Below are positions 11,023 through 21,919 of a DNA stretch of 64,000 bases, piece after piece. This stretch comes from Linanthus parryae. Its lineage: Eukaryota; Streptophyta; Magnoliopsida; Ericales; Polemoniaceae. The notes below the pieces were generated by a model. It made no database searches. It saw nothing but the letters and a program-made list of their open reading frames with translations, and was not told the DNA's origin. Positions within the stretch are counted from its first letter, which is position 1. Each line of letters opens with the position of its first letter. Made by a program: the position numbers and the translations under genes. The stretch spans positions 122,276,088-122,340,087 of the forward strand of contig JALGPY010000002.1 of the NCBI GenBank assembly GCA_023055425.1, read 5' to 3'.

Positions 11023-12772
11023 ATGTCCGGTGACCCTCCACCTTCGCAGATGAACGCTGAGAACACCTCGGGAGGGGATAGGGTTACTGGTGGTCCTCCC
11101 ACACCATACCCTAAGAGACTACCATCGGGAAATACAGTTGCTAGATCTTCTTCTTCTGAATCTAGATCCAAGGGAGGTAGTTCCGGTTCTCAGCAGCTTG
11201 GCCGGAGAACTGATACTACCTTCATTCACCCTGGGTTCAGGGCAACCCACTCTTGCGAAGTTCCCTTGAAACCACCTGACTGCCCCAAACTCTCTAACCC
11301 TGGATATTTCCCTTCTCTGCCGGGGCAACAACAGACACCGGAGCTCAAAAGCGATTCTCAGCCTTCTACTTCTTGGGTGGAGAAGACGACCAACAGTATA
11401 GGTGCTGGTATTCGATTGAGCTACAATCCGCAAGCTAAATTGGAAGGTGGTAAACTCTTTATCCCTAAGTCTCTTGTCAGAAACCACTCTAGATTCAAAA
11501 ATTGTCTTGTTGGCTATACGTTGGGTAAACGATTTGCTTTCTGACATACTAAACAAGATGTTGAACATCTTTGGGGCAAGCATGGTCTCAAATTGGTGCA
11601 AGCCAATGAGGAAGGAGTATATCTCTTTCACTTTGACACTCTCCAAGAGAGTCTTGATGTCCTTGAGGGAGGGCCTTGGCATGTTGGATGGACCCCTTAT
11701 GCTCCAACAGTGGACTCCTATGATGAATATGGCTAGGCTCAACCACCAAAGAGCCATTTGGATGAATATATACAATTTACCAATTGAAATGTGGGATGAA
11801 GATGTGCTTAGCTATGTGTGTAGTGCTTTGGGTAGACCTCTTTGTGCAGATAGGAAGACAAAAGATAGGTCAAGAATTTCCTATGCTAGAGTCTGCATTG
11901 AAGTAGAAGCCACTACTTCCATTCTTGAGAAATTCATGGCTTTTGATGAAGATGGTGAGGAGGTTGAGGTGTTTGTTGACCTCCCACCACTGCCCCCAGT
12001 TTGCCCTTTTTGTAAAGTCTTTGGGCATAGATGCACTAAGGCAGCTTGGGTTGCCAAACCCCAAGAGGCAGATAAAGGCAAAGGTGTTGATAATGGAGGA
12101 GGTACTGACACAACTAAACCAGCTGAAGACACTGCAAATGCTCCAGCTACAGTTCAGCTACAGGAACAACCAACTGCCAACACCAACCAGAGTACACATT
12201 TGGAACCTTGGTGGACAGTCACTAAGAAATTTGATGATGTGCTGATGCAAGGTACAGGTATTGACAAACTTGAAGCTGTGTCACATGCTGTTGATTTGTC
12301 TAAATTCACAGTTCTGGTTGAGTCAGATGAGGAAGACAACTTGGGAGAGGACAGTGAAACTGAAGACAAAGAGGATAGTTTGTTGGCTAATACTGTTGAT
12401 GTTGATGGGTACATTAGTGACACTCATGGGTTTACTCCTACCCCTTCTCAACTCCCCACCATTGAAGAGAGTAGCCACACCACTGAGGGTTCTAGCACTC
12501 CACAGAATATGGAAGCCACTCAATTAATTTCTAGCAATGAGGCAGTGCAAATTGACACTTTTCAGGGACTTGATGACATACAACCTGAACTACTAGGTCA
12601 GTGAACTAGTATTGGGAACACTACTACTGAATTGGAGGATGAGTGGACTCCAGCCCCTTCCAAGAAGAAAATGACTAAACCCAAGCCTAACTCTGTCAAG
12701 AGCAAGCCCAGAAGCAACATTGCTCCTAGACTCAACCCAAGGGCTAAACATAGCCCCAGGGGTAGAAGGTAG
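11023..12772 (+). pseudogene. LINE-4 ORF1 (RNA-binding protein), disrupted
   Basis: Starts MSGDPPPSQMNAEN. In order: GGPPTPYPKR, HPGFRATHSCEVPLKPP, WVEKTTNSIGAG, LEGGKLFIPKSLVRNHSRFK (start of the DUF4283-like domain), then a stop at 11542-11544 where LINE-3 continues. The domain goes on through LYNLPIEMWDEDVLSYV and the zinc-knuckle-like CPFCKVFGHRC, an acidic tail, a stop at 12602-12604, and in-frame basic C-terminus APSKKKMTKPKP...PRLNPRAKHSPRGRR ending at 12772. A frameshift near 11690 (GGPWHVG to PLMLQQW) also breaks it. So two stops and one frameshift. Known role of the family: binding LINE RNA to form the transposition RNP. Confidence 0.88.
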
Positions 12773-12808
12773 TTGCTGCCTTCCTATTTTGTCCTTTTTG
12801 TTGTATCC

Positions 12809-15800
12809 ATGAATCTAAGCACATGGAATAAAAGGGGTCTGAATGACCCCATCAGACAAGGTGATGTTAGACACCTAATAAAGAGCTATGGGCTCAGTCT
12901 GATTGGCCTTTTGGAAAAAAAAAATCAAAGCTTCTAACTTGGATTTTGTTACTTCCAGAATAAACAACTCTTGGCACTCTTGTAGTAATATTCTGAGCTT
13001 TCCAATTGCTAGAATTGTTCTCATGTGGAATCCCATTGTCTTCAAAGTCATTACTCTCCTTGAAACCAAGAATATGCTCCACTGTAAAGTTTCATCGTTG
13101 GGGACTGATATTGAGTTCTATGCCACATTCTGTTATGCTGCTAATGATGAGCAAGAAAGGAAGGATCTGTGGAGGGACCTTGTTGCTGCTTCTCATAACC
13201 TGTATCATGAGCCTTGGGTTGTGCTTGGTGATTTTAATGCAACCAGAAATCAAAATGAGAGAAGTGGTGGGAATGGTACCTATTGTGGGGAGTTCAATAG
13301 CTACTGTTTTGATTGTGAGCTGCTTGACCTAAGAACTGTTGGCCATTTCTTTACATGGTCAAATAGACAGCCAAACAACCCCATCCATTCAAAGATTGAC
13401 AGAGTTATGGCTAATTTGAATTGGTACAATTCTTTTCCCAATTCCTTTGCTCATGTCCATGCCAAGCTCACTTCTTATCATTGTCCTATTGTTATTCATT
13501 CTGGTTTGGAACTCGCCAAGGTTAACAAACCTTTTATATATTTTGACATGTGGTCTAAGCATAATGATTTCAAGTCTGTGGTAGAAACTTCTTGGCACAC
13601 CTCTATTGCAGGTACAACGCAGTTTATCTTGTTCAGAAAGCTGAAGCTATTGAAACAGCCTTTGAAACATCTCAATCAGCAGCATTTTAGCAACATTCAG
13701 TTAAGAACCATTGCTAGTAGGGAAAGACTTGTTGATTGCCAAGACAAAATTAATTCTGACCCTACAAACCAGGTTCTGTTACAAGAAGAAAAGGAGGCTG
13801 CTTCTGAGTTCTATAAGTGGGATAGTGCTGAAGAGAGCTTTCTAAAGCAAAAATCTAGAGAAAAATGGCTCAACTTGGGGGATCAGAACAATGCCTATTT
13901 CTATAGAGTGGTCAAGTGCAAGACTACTGCTAATAGGATTGTGTCCATCACCAATGAGGCAGGTCAACAGGTTACTAATCAGAAAGAGATAAAAGAGGAG
14001 TTTATCTCCTATTTCATAAATCTGCTTGGCCCAGTAGTTCCTCAGCTCCATAACTCAGCAGAGAGGATTATGCCTTTCATTAGAACCTCTCTTACTAGTG
14101 ATCAGCAAGCTCAGATGAGTAACCCCATTACTGATATGGAAATTGAAGATGCTTTTAAGGACTTGCATCCAAACAAAGCTCCTGGTACAGATGGGTACCC
14201 AGCCAGCTTCTACAAATCTTCTTGGGATACAGTCAAAGAAGACACCCTTGCTCCCATCCATGAGTTCTTTTCTTCAGGCAAGATGCTCAAAGCCCTGAAC
14301 ACAAAAGCCATTGCCCTTGTTCCTAAAGTTGATAACCCCTCCAAGGTGGCTGATTATAGACCCATTTCTTTTTGTAATACCCCTTACAAAGTTATTTCTA
14401 AGATTCTTGCTAATAGAATCAAAATTATTTTGCCTCATTTGATTCATGCCTCTCAATCAGCTTTTGTTAAAGGGAGGCAAATCTCTGACAATATTTTTCT
14501 CTCTCAAGAGCTCCTAAGGAAATATCATCTTCACAGCCCTACTCCTAGATGTGCTATGAAGATTGATCTCATGAAGGCTTATGATCACATCAACTGGGAT
14601 TTCTTTTTTGGTGTGCTGTTATGTTTTGGCTTTCCCCCTATTATGATTCACTGGATAAAAGAGTGTGTTTGCACAGCTGCCTTTTCTATTAGCATCAATG
14701 GGGAGTTATGTGGTTTCTTTAGGGGCACTAGGGGCCTCAGGCAAGGGGACCCCATGTCCCCTTACTTATTTGTGATGGTTATGGAAATTTTGTCAGGCAT
14801 CCTTCACACACAAGCAGCTAAACCTGGCTTTGGGTACCACTTGAGATGCAAGCCTGAAAGAATTGTTAACCTATGCTTTGCTGATGACCTCATGGTCTTT
14901 TGTAAGGGTGATATCCAGTCTGTTACTCTCATCAAGGAGGGTATTACCTATTTTCAAGAGCTCTCTGGCCTTCAACCTAATGCTTTAAAAAGCACTGTCT
15001 TCATGTCAGGGGTTCACACTGATACTACAGCCCACATTGTAAATCTTTTGGGTTATTCTGTGGGCCACCTACCTGTCAGATACCTTGGTGTTCCTCTAAT
15101 CACCTCCAAGCTCTCTTATCAAGATTGTAAAGGCATTTTAGACAGGATTCTTGGCAGGATTAAGAGCTGGACCATCAAATATCTCTCTTATGCAGGAAGA
15201 CTCCAACTTGTTAAAACCCTCCTCTTCTCTTTGCAAGTGGACTGGGCTTCTGTTTTTATACTCCCAATCAATGTTCATAAGGAGGTTGAAGCCATGATGA
15301 GAAACTTCTTGTGGTCAGGGGCTGAGCTTAAGCACACAAGGGCTAGAATTGCTTGGGACAAGGTCTGCTTACCATTGAGTGAAGGTGGCCTTGGAGTGAA
15401 AAGTACAAAAAGTTGGAATTCAGCAGCTATAGGAAAGCATATCTGGTCTATTTTCACTAAGAAGGACAGCTCCTACTGGGTTAGATGGGTTCACACACAC
15501 CTTATCAGAGGGAGGTCTTTTTGGAGGTTGGACAGTCCTAGGAACTCTTCTTGGATTTGGAGGAAGTTAATTAGCCTCAAGGAGACTTTCAGGCCATGGT
15601 TCAAGTGGAAAGTTGGTAATGGTTTAAACACTTTCTTGTGGTATGATAATTGGCTGCCAGGTGGTTCTATCCTCCCTGCTACAAATGAAAGAATTTTGTA
15701 TGAGGCAGCTCTTAGCAAAGATGCAAAGATGAGCTGCATTATTAACAATTTGAATTGGCAATGGCCTTCCCCCCACAGTCACTACATGAGAGATATTGTT

Positions 15801-16385
15801 CACCTCACTGATGGTATTCCTTCCCCTTCTCTCAATGAAGATACTCTTGTTTGGATGGCTGATACCACAGGACAATACACTACTAAATCAGCTTGGAACA
15901 TTGTTAGAACCAGAGGAAGCACCCAAATCTGGACTCGCCTTAGCTGGTTTGCTTTTAGAATTCCTAGAATTTCTTTTATTTTCTGGTTGGCATCTCAAGA
16001 AAGGTTGAACACTGATGACAGAATTGCCAACTGGGGCATTAACACCACCACTCCTTGTAGACTATGTGGTATGCATTCTGAAACTCACACACACCTACTT
16101 TGTAGCTGCTCTTTCACTTTACAGGTTTGGAATTATTTTGGCATTCATCCTGGGTCAACTTGGCAGCAGGACAATATAAGAACTAACACTCTGAAACTCT
16201 GCTTCACCACAGTTATCTACTGCATTTGGATTGAAAGAAACAGTAGGACCTTCCAAGGAAAGCAAAATTCAACTACTGTTATTTGTAGGAAAGCTGCAAG
16301 TATTGTTAGAACTAAATTGTATGACAAATCTGTGATAGATAGCCACTGCATTAGTGATCTTGCTAGAAGCTGGGGGATTATTTAG
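12809..16385 (+). pseudogene. LINE-4 ORF2: endonuclease - reverse transcriptase, one frameshift from open
   Basis: Natural start at 12809 (MNLSTWNKRGLNDPIRQ), matching MNFATWNTRGLNDPIRH of LINE-3. The frame slips by one in the A-tract at about 12916-12926; from 12903 it is then open for 1160 codons to 16385. Endonuclease blocks: VVLGDFNATRNQNE and KIDRVMANLNWY. The final SDH-type motif reads SYH (LTSYHCPIVIHS), losing a catalytic aspartate kept in LINE-3 (LTSDHHPIIIHT). RT blocks: NKAPGTDGYPASFY, ALVPKVDNPSKVADYRPISF, QSAFVKGRQISDNIF, MKIDLMKAYDHINW, GLRQGDPMSPYLF, catalytic CFADDLMVF (near 14873-14900), RYLGVPLITSKL. C-terminal zf-RVT-like domain: CRLCGMHSETHTHLLCSCSF. The product would nick target DNA and prime cDNA synthesis, but the frameshift and SYH make this copy unlikely to be active. 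Confidence 0.93.
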
Positions 16386-16459
16386 TGCTGATGTGTTTGT
16401 TTGTAGTGTTGTGCTTTCTTAGCTGTGTTGGCAATCTAGGCCTTGTCTAGTTTCCTAGT

Positions 16460-16485
16460 TTTACCTGGGGAATGCCCCTTGTAAA
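16460..16485 (+). promoter_or_regulatory. LINE 3' terminal hairpin (reference copy)
   Basis: Outer stem TTTAC/GTAAA, internal loop CT/TT, inner stem GGGG/CCCC, loop AATG, about 50 nt before the poly(A). The same hairpin lies at the 3' end of almost every LINE and NA element in the window, with compensating changes in some copies. Probably the RNA element read by the LINE reverse transcriptase; this role is inferred. Confidence 0.7.
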
Positions 16486-16548
16486 CCTGTACTGACTACT
16501 TTCTTGTTATACTATTTACATTTACCCAAAAAAAACAAAATTGATCTT

Positions 16549-17151
16549 TTATTTGGGATTGCCCAATCCAAATAAGTAGATCATGTTGATAGGATCAACA
16601 AAACAATTGATAATGAAAGGAAAATCTCTGAAACATTATATTACGTTTTTTCCTTCTCTTACTTAAACACCCATCATGATCAAGGTCTATTTAATTCGGG
16701 CCTGCCAGAGCAAGGCGATTTTAATTTACCATGGTGTGATGCAGCGACACAAGCAAGTAATGTGTGATTGTTGAAGTAAGAGGTTGGACACAACTAGGTT
16801 AGTTCAAAAAGATTGATAAACTTAGAGGCAAGTCAATTAGGCGTTATCTATGGGATAGATAAAGAATAAAGAGTTATTCACCTAAATGAACCAAGAATTG
16901 CATAGGATGCAATTGGAAATTGTTCATACCTAAATAACTAATTCTTGGGTGACTTGCCAAACCAAGCTCAAGAAGAAGTGAAATATGGATCTTGGATCCA
17001 CTAGAGAATATATGATATTGTCAGCATTAATGGTGAAGGCTATTAATCAGAGAAAAATAGAGGGAGCTATATTTGATAATCTAGCTATTATTGAATGTGG
17101 TTAATTGTTCAAAATACTAAAATTGCATATTTCTTAGTTTGTAGAATTCCA
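16549..17151 (+). other. copia-2 leader, part 2
   Basis: Continuation of the copia-2 leader after LINE-4; no coding signal. It ends just before the gag remnant. Confidence 0.55.
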
Positions 17152-18170
17152 ATGGCAAACAATCAACAAGCATCGACTTCATCCCTACGATTGTCCTTGA
17201 GAAGGACAAGTTGTCTGAAACCAATTTTCTAGACTGATACAGAAACTTGAGAATTGTTCTCAAGCAAGAAAAGAAATTGTACGTCTTAGACACACCTATT
17301 CCAGAACCACCAGTTGAGGATGCTATTCTAGCTGTCGTAAGAGCACATCAGAAATATGTGGATGATTCTAAGAATGTGACTTGTCTCATGCTTTGAACCA
17401 TGAACTCTGAGCTTCAGAAGCAACATGAGAACATGGATGCGTACGACTATGATTGTACATTTGAAGCAGCTCTTCCAAGAGCAGGCAAGGCATGCTAGTA
17501 TGAACTATCCTAAAGCCCTGTTTAAGTGCAGTCTCGCAGAGGGGAACCCAGTCAGGCCTCATGTGCTCCGTATGATCAGGTACATGGAGAATCTCGAGAG
17601 GTTAGGCTTCCCGTTCGGCCAAGAGTTGGCGATTGATCTCATCCTGCAATCTTTGTTGGATAGTTATAACTAGTTCATCATGAACGATAACATGAATGAG
17701 ATCAACAAACCTCTGCCAGACCTGATCAATATGTTGAGGACCTCTGAACAGAGCATTAACAAAGGCAAAGGCAAAGGCAAGGCCATAATGATGTTCAATA
17801 ATGGAAAGGGCAAGTGAGTTGCCTCCACCTCCAAAGGAAAGAGCAAGAAAGTTGTGAAATACAAGGAAGCTGCCTTACAGCCTGCTGGAGGCGTGACTAA
17901 GGGTGAATGTCACTACTGTAGTCAGGCCAGTCACTGGAAGAGGAACTACCCAAGTATCTGGAGGATAAAAGGCTTGGAATAGTGATTCCACCACCACCAG
18001 GTATTTTTGTTATAGATGTCAATTTGTCTTTCTCTCCATCTTGGATATTGGATATTTGATGTGGATCTCACATTTGTCGAAATGTGCAGGATCTAAAGAA
18101 GTAGAAGATTGGCTAAAGGGGAGATAGACTTGCACGTTGGGAATGGATCAAGAGTTGCTGCATTAGCCCA
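17152..18170 (+). pseudogene. copia-2 Gag, zinc knuckle and protease start, disrupted
   Basis: Gag signature IVLEKDKLSETNFLD-(stop)-YRNLRIVLKQEKKLYVLD (near 17190-17290), where the stop replaces the conserved tryptophan, then EPPVEDAILAVVRAHQKYVDDS. Later, in another frame, a nearly complete zinc knuckle CHYCSQASHWKRNYP whose last cysteine is tyrosine. Then the protease start WILDI-(stop)-CGSHICRNVQDL, replacing WILDTGCGSHIC. At least four stops and several frame changes. Homologous to the UBN2-type gag of plant copia. Confidence 0.85.
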
Positions 18171-19075
18171 AGACGTACTACTCATGGATGATGAGCCTAC
18201 TACCTATGGAGAGGCCATGAAAGGGCCGGACTCAAAGAAGTGGCTTGAAGCCATGATCCGAAATGGAATCCATGTACACCAACAAAGTTTGGACTTTGGT
18301 GGAACCAACCGCAGGGGCTCGGCCCATTGGGTGCAAGTGGGTCTTCAAGATGAAGACCGACATGGATGGCAATGTAGTTGCTTACAAGGGACGATTGGAT
18401 GCAAAAGGGTATATACATATTGATGGTATTGAATATGATGAAACCTTTTCCCTAGTCGCGATGACCAAATCCATTAGTATTGCAGCTTACTACAACGATT
18501 CATTTATGGGTTGAAGCAAGCTTCTTGGAGTTGGAATCGACGTTTTGATGACGCGGTCAAAGAGTTTGGCTTCATCAAGAACGAAGATGAACCTTGTGTT
18601 TACAAAAAGGTTAGTGGGAGTTTTGTTGCGTTTCCGGTCTTGTATGTCGATGACATACTACTCATTGAAAACAACATTCCTACCTTGCAATCTGTTAAAG
18701 ATTGGCTAGGGAAGTGTTTCGCAATGAAGGACTTAGGGGATGAAGATTATATACTTGGTATTAAGATCTATAGGGATAGATCTAGGAAGTTGCTCAGCCT
18801 AAGACAAATTACATATATAGACAAGGTGTTGAAATGATTCAACATGCAAGATTCCAAGAAGGGATTCTTCCCCATGACGCATGGAGTCACCCTTTTGAAG
18901 GCTGGTTGTCTCTCCAATCAGATTGAGAAGGACCGCATGAGTAGGTTTCCCTATGCGTCGACCATATGAGCCATCATGTATGCCATGTTGTTTATTAGAC
19001 CAGATGTGTCATACAAGTTGAGTATGGCAGGCAGATACCAGTCCAATCCGAGTGAGAGTCACTTGATTACTGTTT

Positions 19076-21347
19076 TTTTTTTGGGTAAATGTCAATGTAA
19101 ATAAAAGGACAGAAAATGTTACAGGTTTACAAGGGGCATTCCCCAGGTAAAACTACATACCAATCCTAGCAGGATGGCAACTACTCAATACTCCATTTCC
19201 TAACAAGGTCAGAAATGCTATGGTGTTGTAACACATTATTCCCTAACAACCTAGCTCTAATACAGCTAGCTATCTGTCTAACAACAACATGAACAAGGTT
19301 AGGCTTGTTCTGAAAAATTCTCCTATTTCTTTCTGTCCAAATGTAGTAGATACAAGTAGAGAAGCACAGCTTCCAAGTACTAGATCTAACACTGGTCATA
19401 TTCCAAGAAGTGCAGAGATGTAGAATCCAGTCTTGCCAATTGCTCAAAGGCTGAAGTCCAAAGTAAGACCACACCTGTTTGGAAAAATCACAAAGGCAGA
19501 AGATGTGAGAGTGTGTCTCAGGCCTTCTGTCACAGAGGTGGCAGTTAGTAGCTGTTTGCAGGCCCCATTGAGCCATTCTATCACATGTGTTAAGTCTCTC
19601 ATGAACTGCAACCCACAAAATGAAAGACACTCTAGGAATTTTGAGGTTAAACCAGCAAAGGTGATACCAATTAGTCTGAGCTTTCTTCTCTCTAATGAGC
19701 TGCCAAGCAGAAGCTATAGTGAAGGAACCTGAGGGGTCAGCACTCCAAGTGACAGAATCAGGGAGATTGGATGGATTAGGGAGGTGATCAGTGAGGTGGA
19801 TGATCTCACTCATATAATGCCCTTGAGGACAGGGCCATAACCATGCATTGTTGGAGATAATGCTGCTGACTTTGGCATCTTTAGGAAGAGCAGCCTCATA
19901 TAAGATTCTGACATTCATGTTGGGAAGAATAGGGCCCCCAGGAAGCCAGTTGTCATACCACATGAAAGTGCTATTCCCATTTCCCACCCTGAACTGAAAA
20001 TAGGGTCTAAAAGTCTCCTTGAGACCAATAATCTTCCTCCAAATCCAAGAGGCATTAGTAGGGCACTCAATCCTCCAGAAAGATCTGCCTCTGATAAGGT
20101 AAGTATGCACCCACTTCACCCAGTAGGAGCTTTGAGTCTTAGTGAAAATAGACCAGATGTGCTTGCTGATAGCTGCTTCATTCCCCTGCTGAGTTCTTTT
20201 AATACCATGACCTCCCTCATTATAAGGGAGGCAAACACTATCCCAAGCAATCTTAGCACCAGTGTGTTTAAGATCTAGACCAGACCACAGAAATTTCCTC
20301 ATTAAAGCTTCCATCTCTTTGTGAACCTTCACTGGAAGTATGAAGATAGAAGCCCAATAAACCTGGAGGGAGAAAAGCATTGTTTTGATAAGTTGCAAAC
20401 TTCCAGCATAGGAAAGATACTTCACAGTCCAGCTTTTGATCCTCCCAAGCAATCTGTCCAAAAGCCCTTTACAGTCAGCATAAGACAGTTTAGTGTTAAT
20501 GAGTGGAACTCCAAGGTACCTAACAGGGAGGGACCCCAGGGAGTAGCCAAGAACAGTAATGATCTGATTTTGGATTGTGGCTGAGACACCTGACAGATAG
20601 ATGGTGCTTTTGTGAACATTTGGTTGGAGACCTGAGAGTTCTTTGAAAGTATTAATACCATCTCTAACAAGGGTTACAGAAGGGATGTCACCTTTACAAA
20701 ATACCATCAAATCATCAGCAAAGCAGAGGTTGACAATGGTTTCTTTCTTGCACCTCCAGTGGTAGCCAAAACCAGGTTTATCAGCTTGAGTGTGAAGAAT
20801 CCCAGATAAGATCTCCATAACAAGGACAAATAGGTAAGGGGACATTGGGTCCCCTTGCCTAAGCCCTCTAGTGCCTTTGAAGAACCCCACAAGCTCTCCA
20901 TTAAAGCTGATAGAAAAAGCTGCATTGCACACACATTCCTGAATCCATCTAATCATAATAGCAGGAAATCCATAACAAGCTAAAGCAGTCAAAAGAAAAT
21001 TCCAATTGACATGATCATAAGCTTTCATTAGATCAATCTTCATGGCACATCTGGGAGTATCACTTTTTTTGTGGTAGTTTCTCAAAAGCTCTTGGGAGAG
21101 GAATATGTTATCAGAAATACTCCTCCCCTTAATAAAAGCAGATTGGGAAGCATGAACAAGATAAGGAAGCACCTCCTTATTCCTGTTAGCAATGATCTTG
21201 GAGATTACCTTATAGATAGTGTTACAGCAAGCAATAGGTCTAAAGTCAGCAACCTTAGAGGGGTTAGAGACTTTTGGAACTAAAGCAATAGCAGTGGAAT
21301 TGAAGGACTTGATTACTTCTATAGGGTTGTCAAAGTAGAGGAGCTGG
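19076..21347 (-). mobile_element. LINE-2: 5'-truncated LINE in copia-2 RNase H
   Basis: 2.27 kb, minus strand, with 3' hairpin at 19126-19151 and poly(A) (poly-T on plus). Perfect 15-bp target duplication acttgattactgttt at 19061-19075 and 21348-21362. The LINE homology stops at about 21310, leaving about 37 bp of filler (21311-21347) at the 5' junction that includes a second copy of a target-like string. Very similar to LINE-3. Confidence 0.93.
19181..21310 (-). CDS. LINE-2 ORF2, truncated reverse transcriptase (open frame)
   Basis: The frame is open from the truncation point to its natural stop at 19181, about 710 LINE codons. RT blocks: STAIALVPKVSNPSKVADFR, QSAFIKGRSISDNIFLSQEL, CAMKIDLMKAYDHVNWNF, GTRGLRQGDPMSPYLFVLVM, catalytic CFADDLMVF, RYLGVPLINTKLSYADCK; then zf-RVT-like CHLCDRRPETHSHIFCLCDF and the C-terminal SISDLVRKWSIE. 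It differs from LINE-3 ORF2 by only a few residues and lacks LINE-3's stop codon. The endonuclease and the start of RT are missing, so it cannot be autonomous. Residues upstream of SFNSTAIAL in the longer open frame come from filler and target DNA. Confidence 0.92.
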   Translation of the reverse strand, partial: KSFNSTAIALVPKVSNPSKVADFRPIACCNTIYKVISKIIANRNKEVLPYLVHASQSAFIKGRSISDNIFLSQELLRNYHKKSDTPRCAMKIDLMKAYDHVNWNFLLTALACYGFPAIMIRWIQECVCNAAFSISFNGELVGFFKGTRGLRQGDPMSPYLFVLVMEILSGILHTQADKPGFGYHWRCKKETIVNLCFADDLMVFCKGDIPSVTLVRDGINTFKELSGLQPNVHKSTIYLSGVSATIQNQIITVLGYSLGSLPVRYLGVPLINTKLSYADCKGLLDRLLGRIKSWTVKYLSYAGSLQLIKTMLFSLQVYWASIFILPVKVHKEMEALMRKFLWSGLDLKHTGAKIAWDSVCLPYNEGGHGIKRTQQGNEAAISKHIWSIFTKTQSSYWVKWVHTYLIRGRSFWRIECPTNASWIWRKIIGLKETFRPYFQFRVGNGNSTFMWYDNWLPGGPILPNMNVRILYEAALPKDAKVSSIISNNAWLWPCPQGHYMSEIIHLTDHLPNPSNLPDSVTWSADPSGSFTIASAWQLIREKKAQTNWYHLCWFNLKIPRVSFILWVAVHERLNTCDRMAQWGLQTATNCHLCDRRPETHSHIFCLCDFSKQVWSYFGLQPLSNWQDWILHLCTSWNMTSVRSSTWKLCFSTCIYYIWTERNRRIFQNKPNLVHVVVRQIASCIRARLLGNNVLQHHSISDLVRKWSIE

Positions 21348-21905
21348 ACTTGATTACTGTTTAGAACATCCTTAAGTACTTTAGAAGAACTAAGGATGCA
21401 TTCTTGATATTTGGAGGTAAGGAAGAGCTTAGTGCAATTGGTTACACTGACGCAAGCTTCCAAACCGACAAGGATGACTACAAATCGCCGGGCTATTTGT
21501 TTTGCCTAAATGGAGGAGCTGTGAGCTGGAAAAGTTCCAAGCAAGATATAAATGTTGATTCTACAACTGAAGCTGAGTACATTGCTAGCAAAGGAGGCTG
21601 TTTGGATAAAAAAGTTTATCACTGAGCTTGGTGTGGTTCCTTGCATTGTGGATCCCATAGCGTTGTAGTGTGACAACACTGGGGCAATTGCACAATCCAA
21701 GGAACCCAGGTCACACCAGAAGTCCAAGCATGTACTTAGGAGATTCCATCTCATTCGAGAGATCGTCGATCGAGGAGATGGGAAGATATGAAAGATTCCT
21801 ACAGATTAAAATCTTCCAGATCCACTCACAAAGCCGCTCGTTCAGCGAAGGCATGAAGGGCACACTAGATCTATAGGCATACACGATACACTAGATTGGC
21901 TCTAG

Positions 21906-21919
21906 TGCAAGTGGGAGAC
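21906..21919 (+). other. copia-2 polypurine tract
   Basis: gcaagtgggagac lies immediately before the 3' LTR start, the usual plant copia arrangement for priming plus-strand synthesis. Confidence 0.75.

Larger units (their letters stand above)
10777..16534 (+). mobile_element. LINE-4: nearly complete L1-type LINE (5.76 kb)
   Basis: 5' UTR (10777-11022), ORF1 (11023-12772), 36-bp spacer, ORF2 (12809-16385), 3' UTR with the hairpin at 16460-16485 and a short A-rich tail. Target duplication of 14 bp with one mismatch: acaaagttgatctt at 10763-10776 and acaaaattgatctt at 16535-16548. The 5' end carries the same gagttggttctag...gagaaaatgctctc signature as LINE-3, so it is full length. It lies in the copia-2 leader. 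Confidence 0.92.
18178..21640 (+). pseudogene. copia-2 reverse transcriptase - RNase H, disrupted and split by LINE-2
   Basis: RT: DEPTTYGEAMKGPDSKKWLE, MYTNKVWTLVEPTAGARPIG, CKWVFKMKTDMDGNVVAYKG, DYDETFS-like EYDETFSLVAMTKSI, then a jump to YGLKQASWSWNRRFDDAVKE, catalytic VLYVDDILLI near 18638-18667, MKDLGDEDYILGIKIYRDRS. RNase H begins before LINE-2 (RPDVSYKLSMAGRYQSNPSE) and resumes at 21363 with LIFGGKEELSAIGYTDASFQ, SPGYLFCLNGGAVSWKSSKQ and STTEAEYIASKGGC. The protease follows directly into RT, so the whole integrase is deleted. The RT block between ETFSLVA and YGLKQAS is also shortened. Confidence 0.9.

Noticed and set aside
19433..19732. 99-codon plus-strand frame, repeated exactly at 31386-31685
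   Set aside because: The duplication is only the antisense of two near-identical LINE ORF2 copies; no independent gene.
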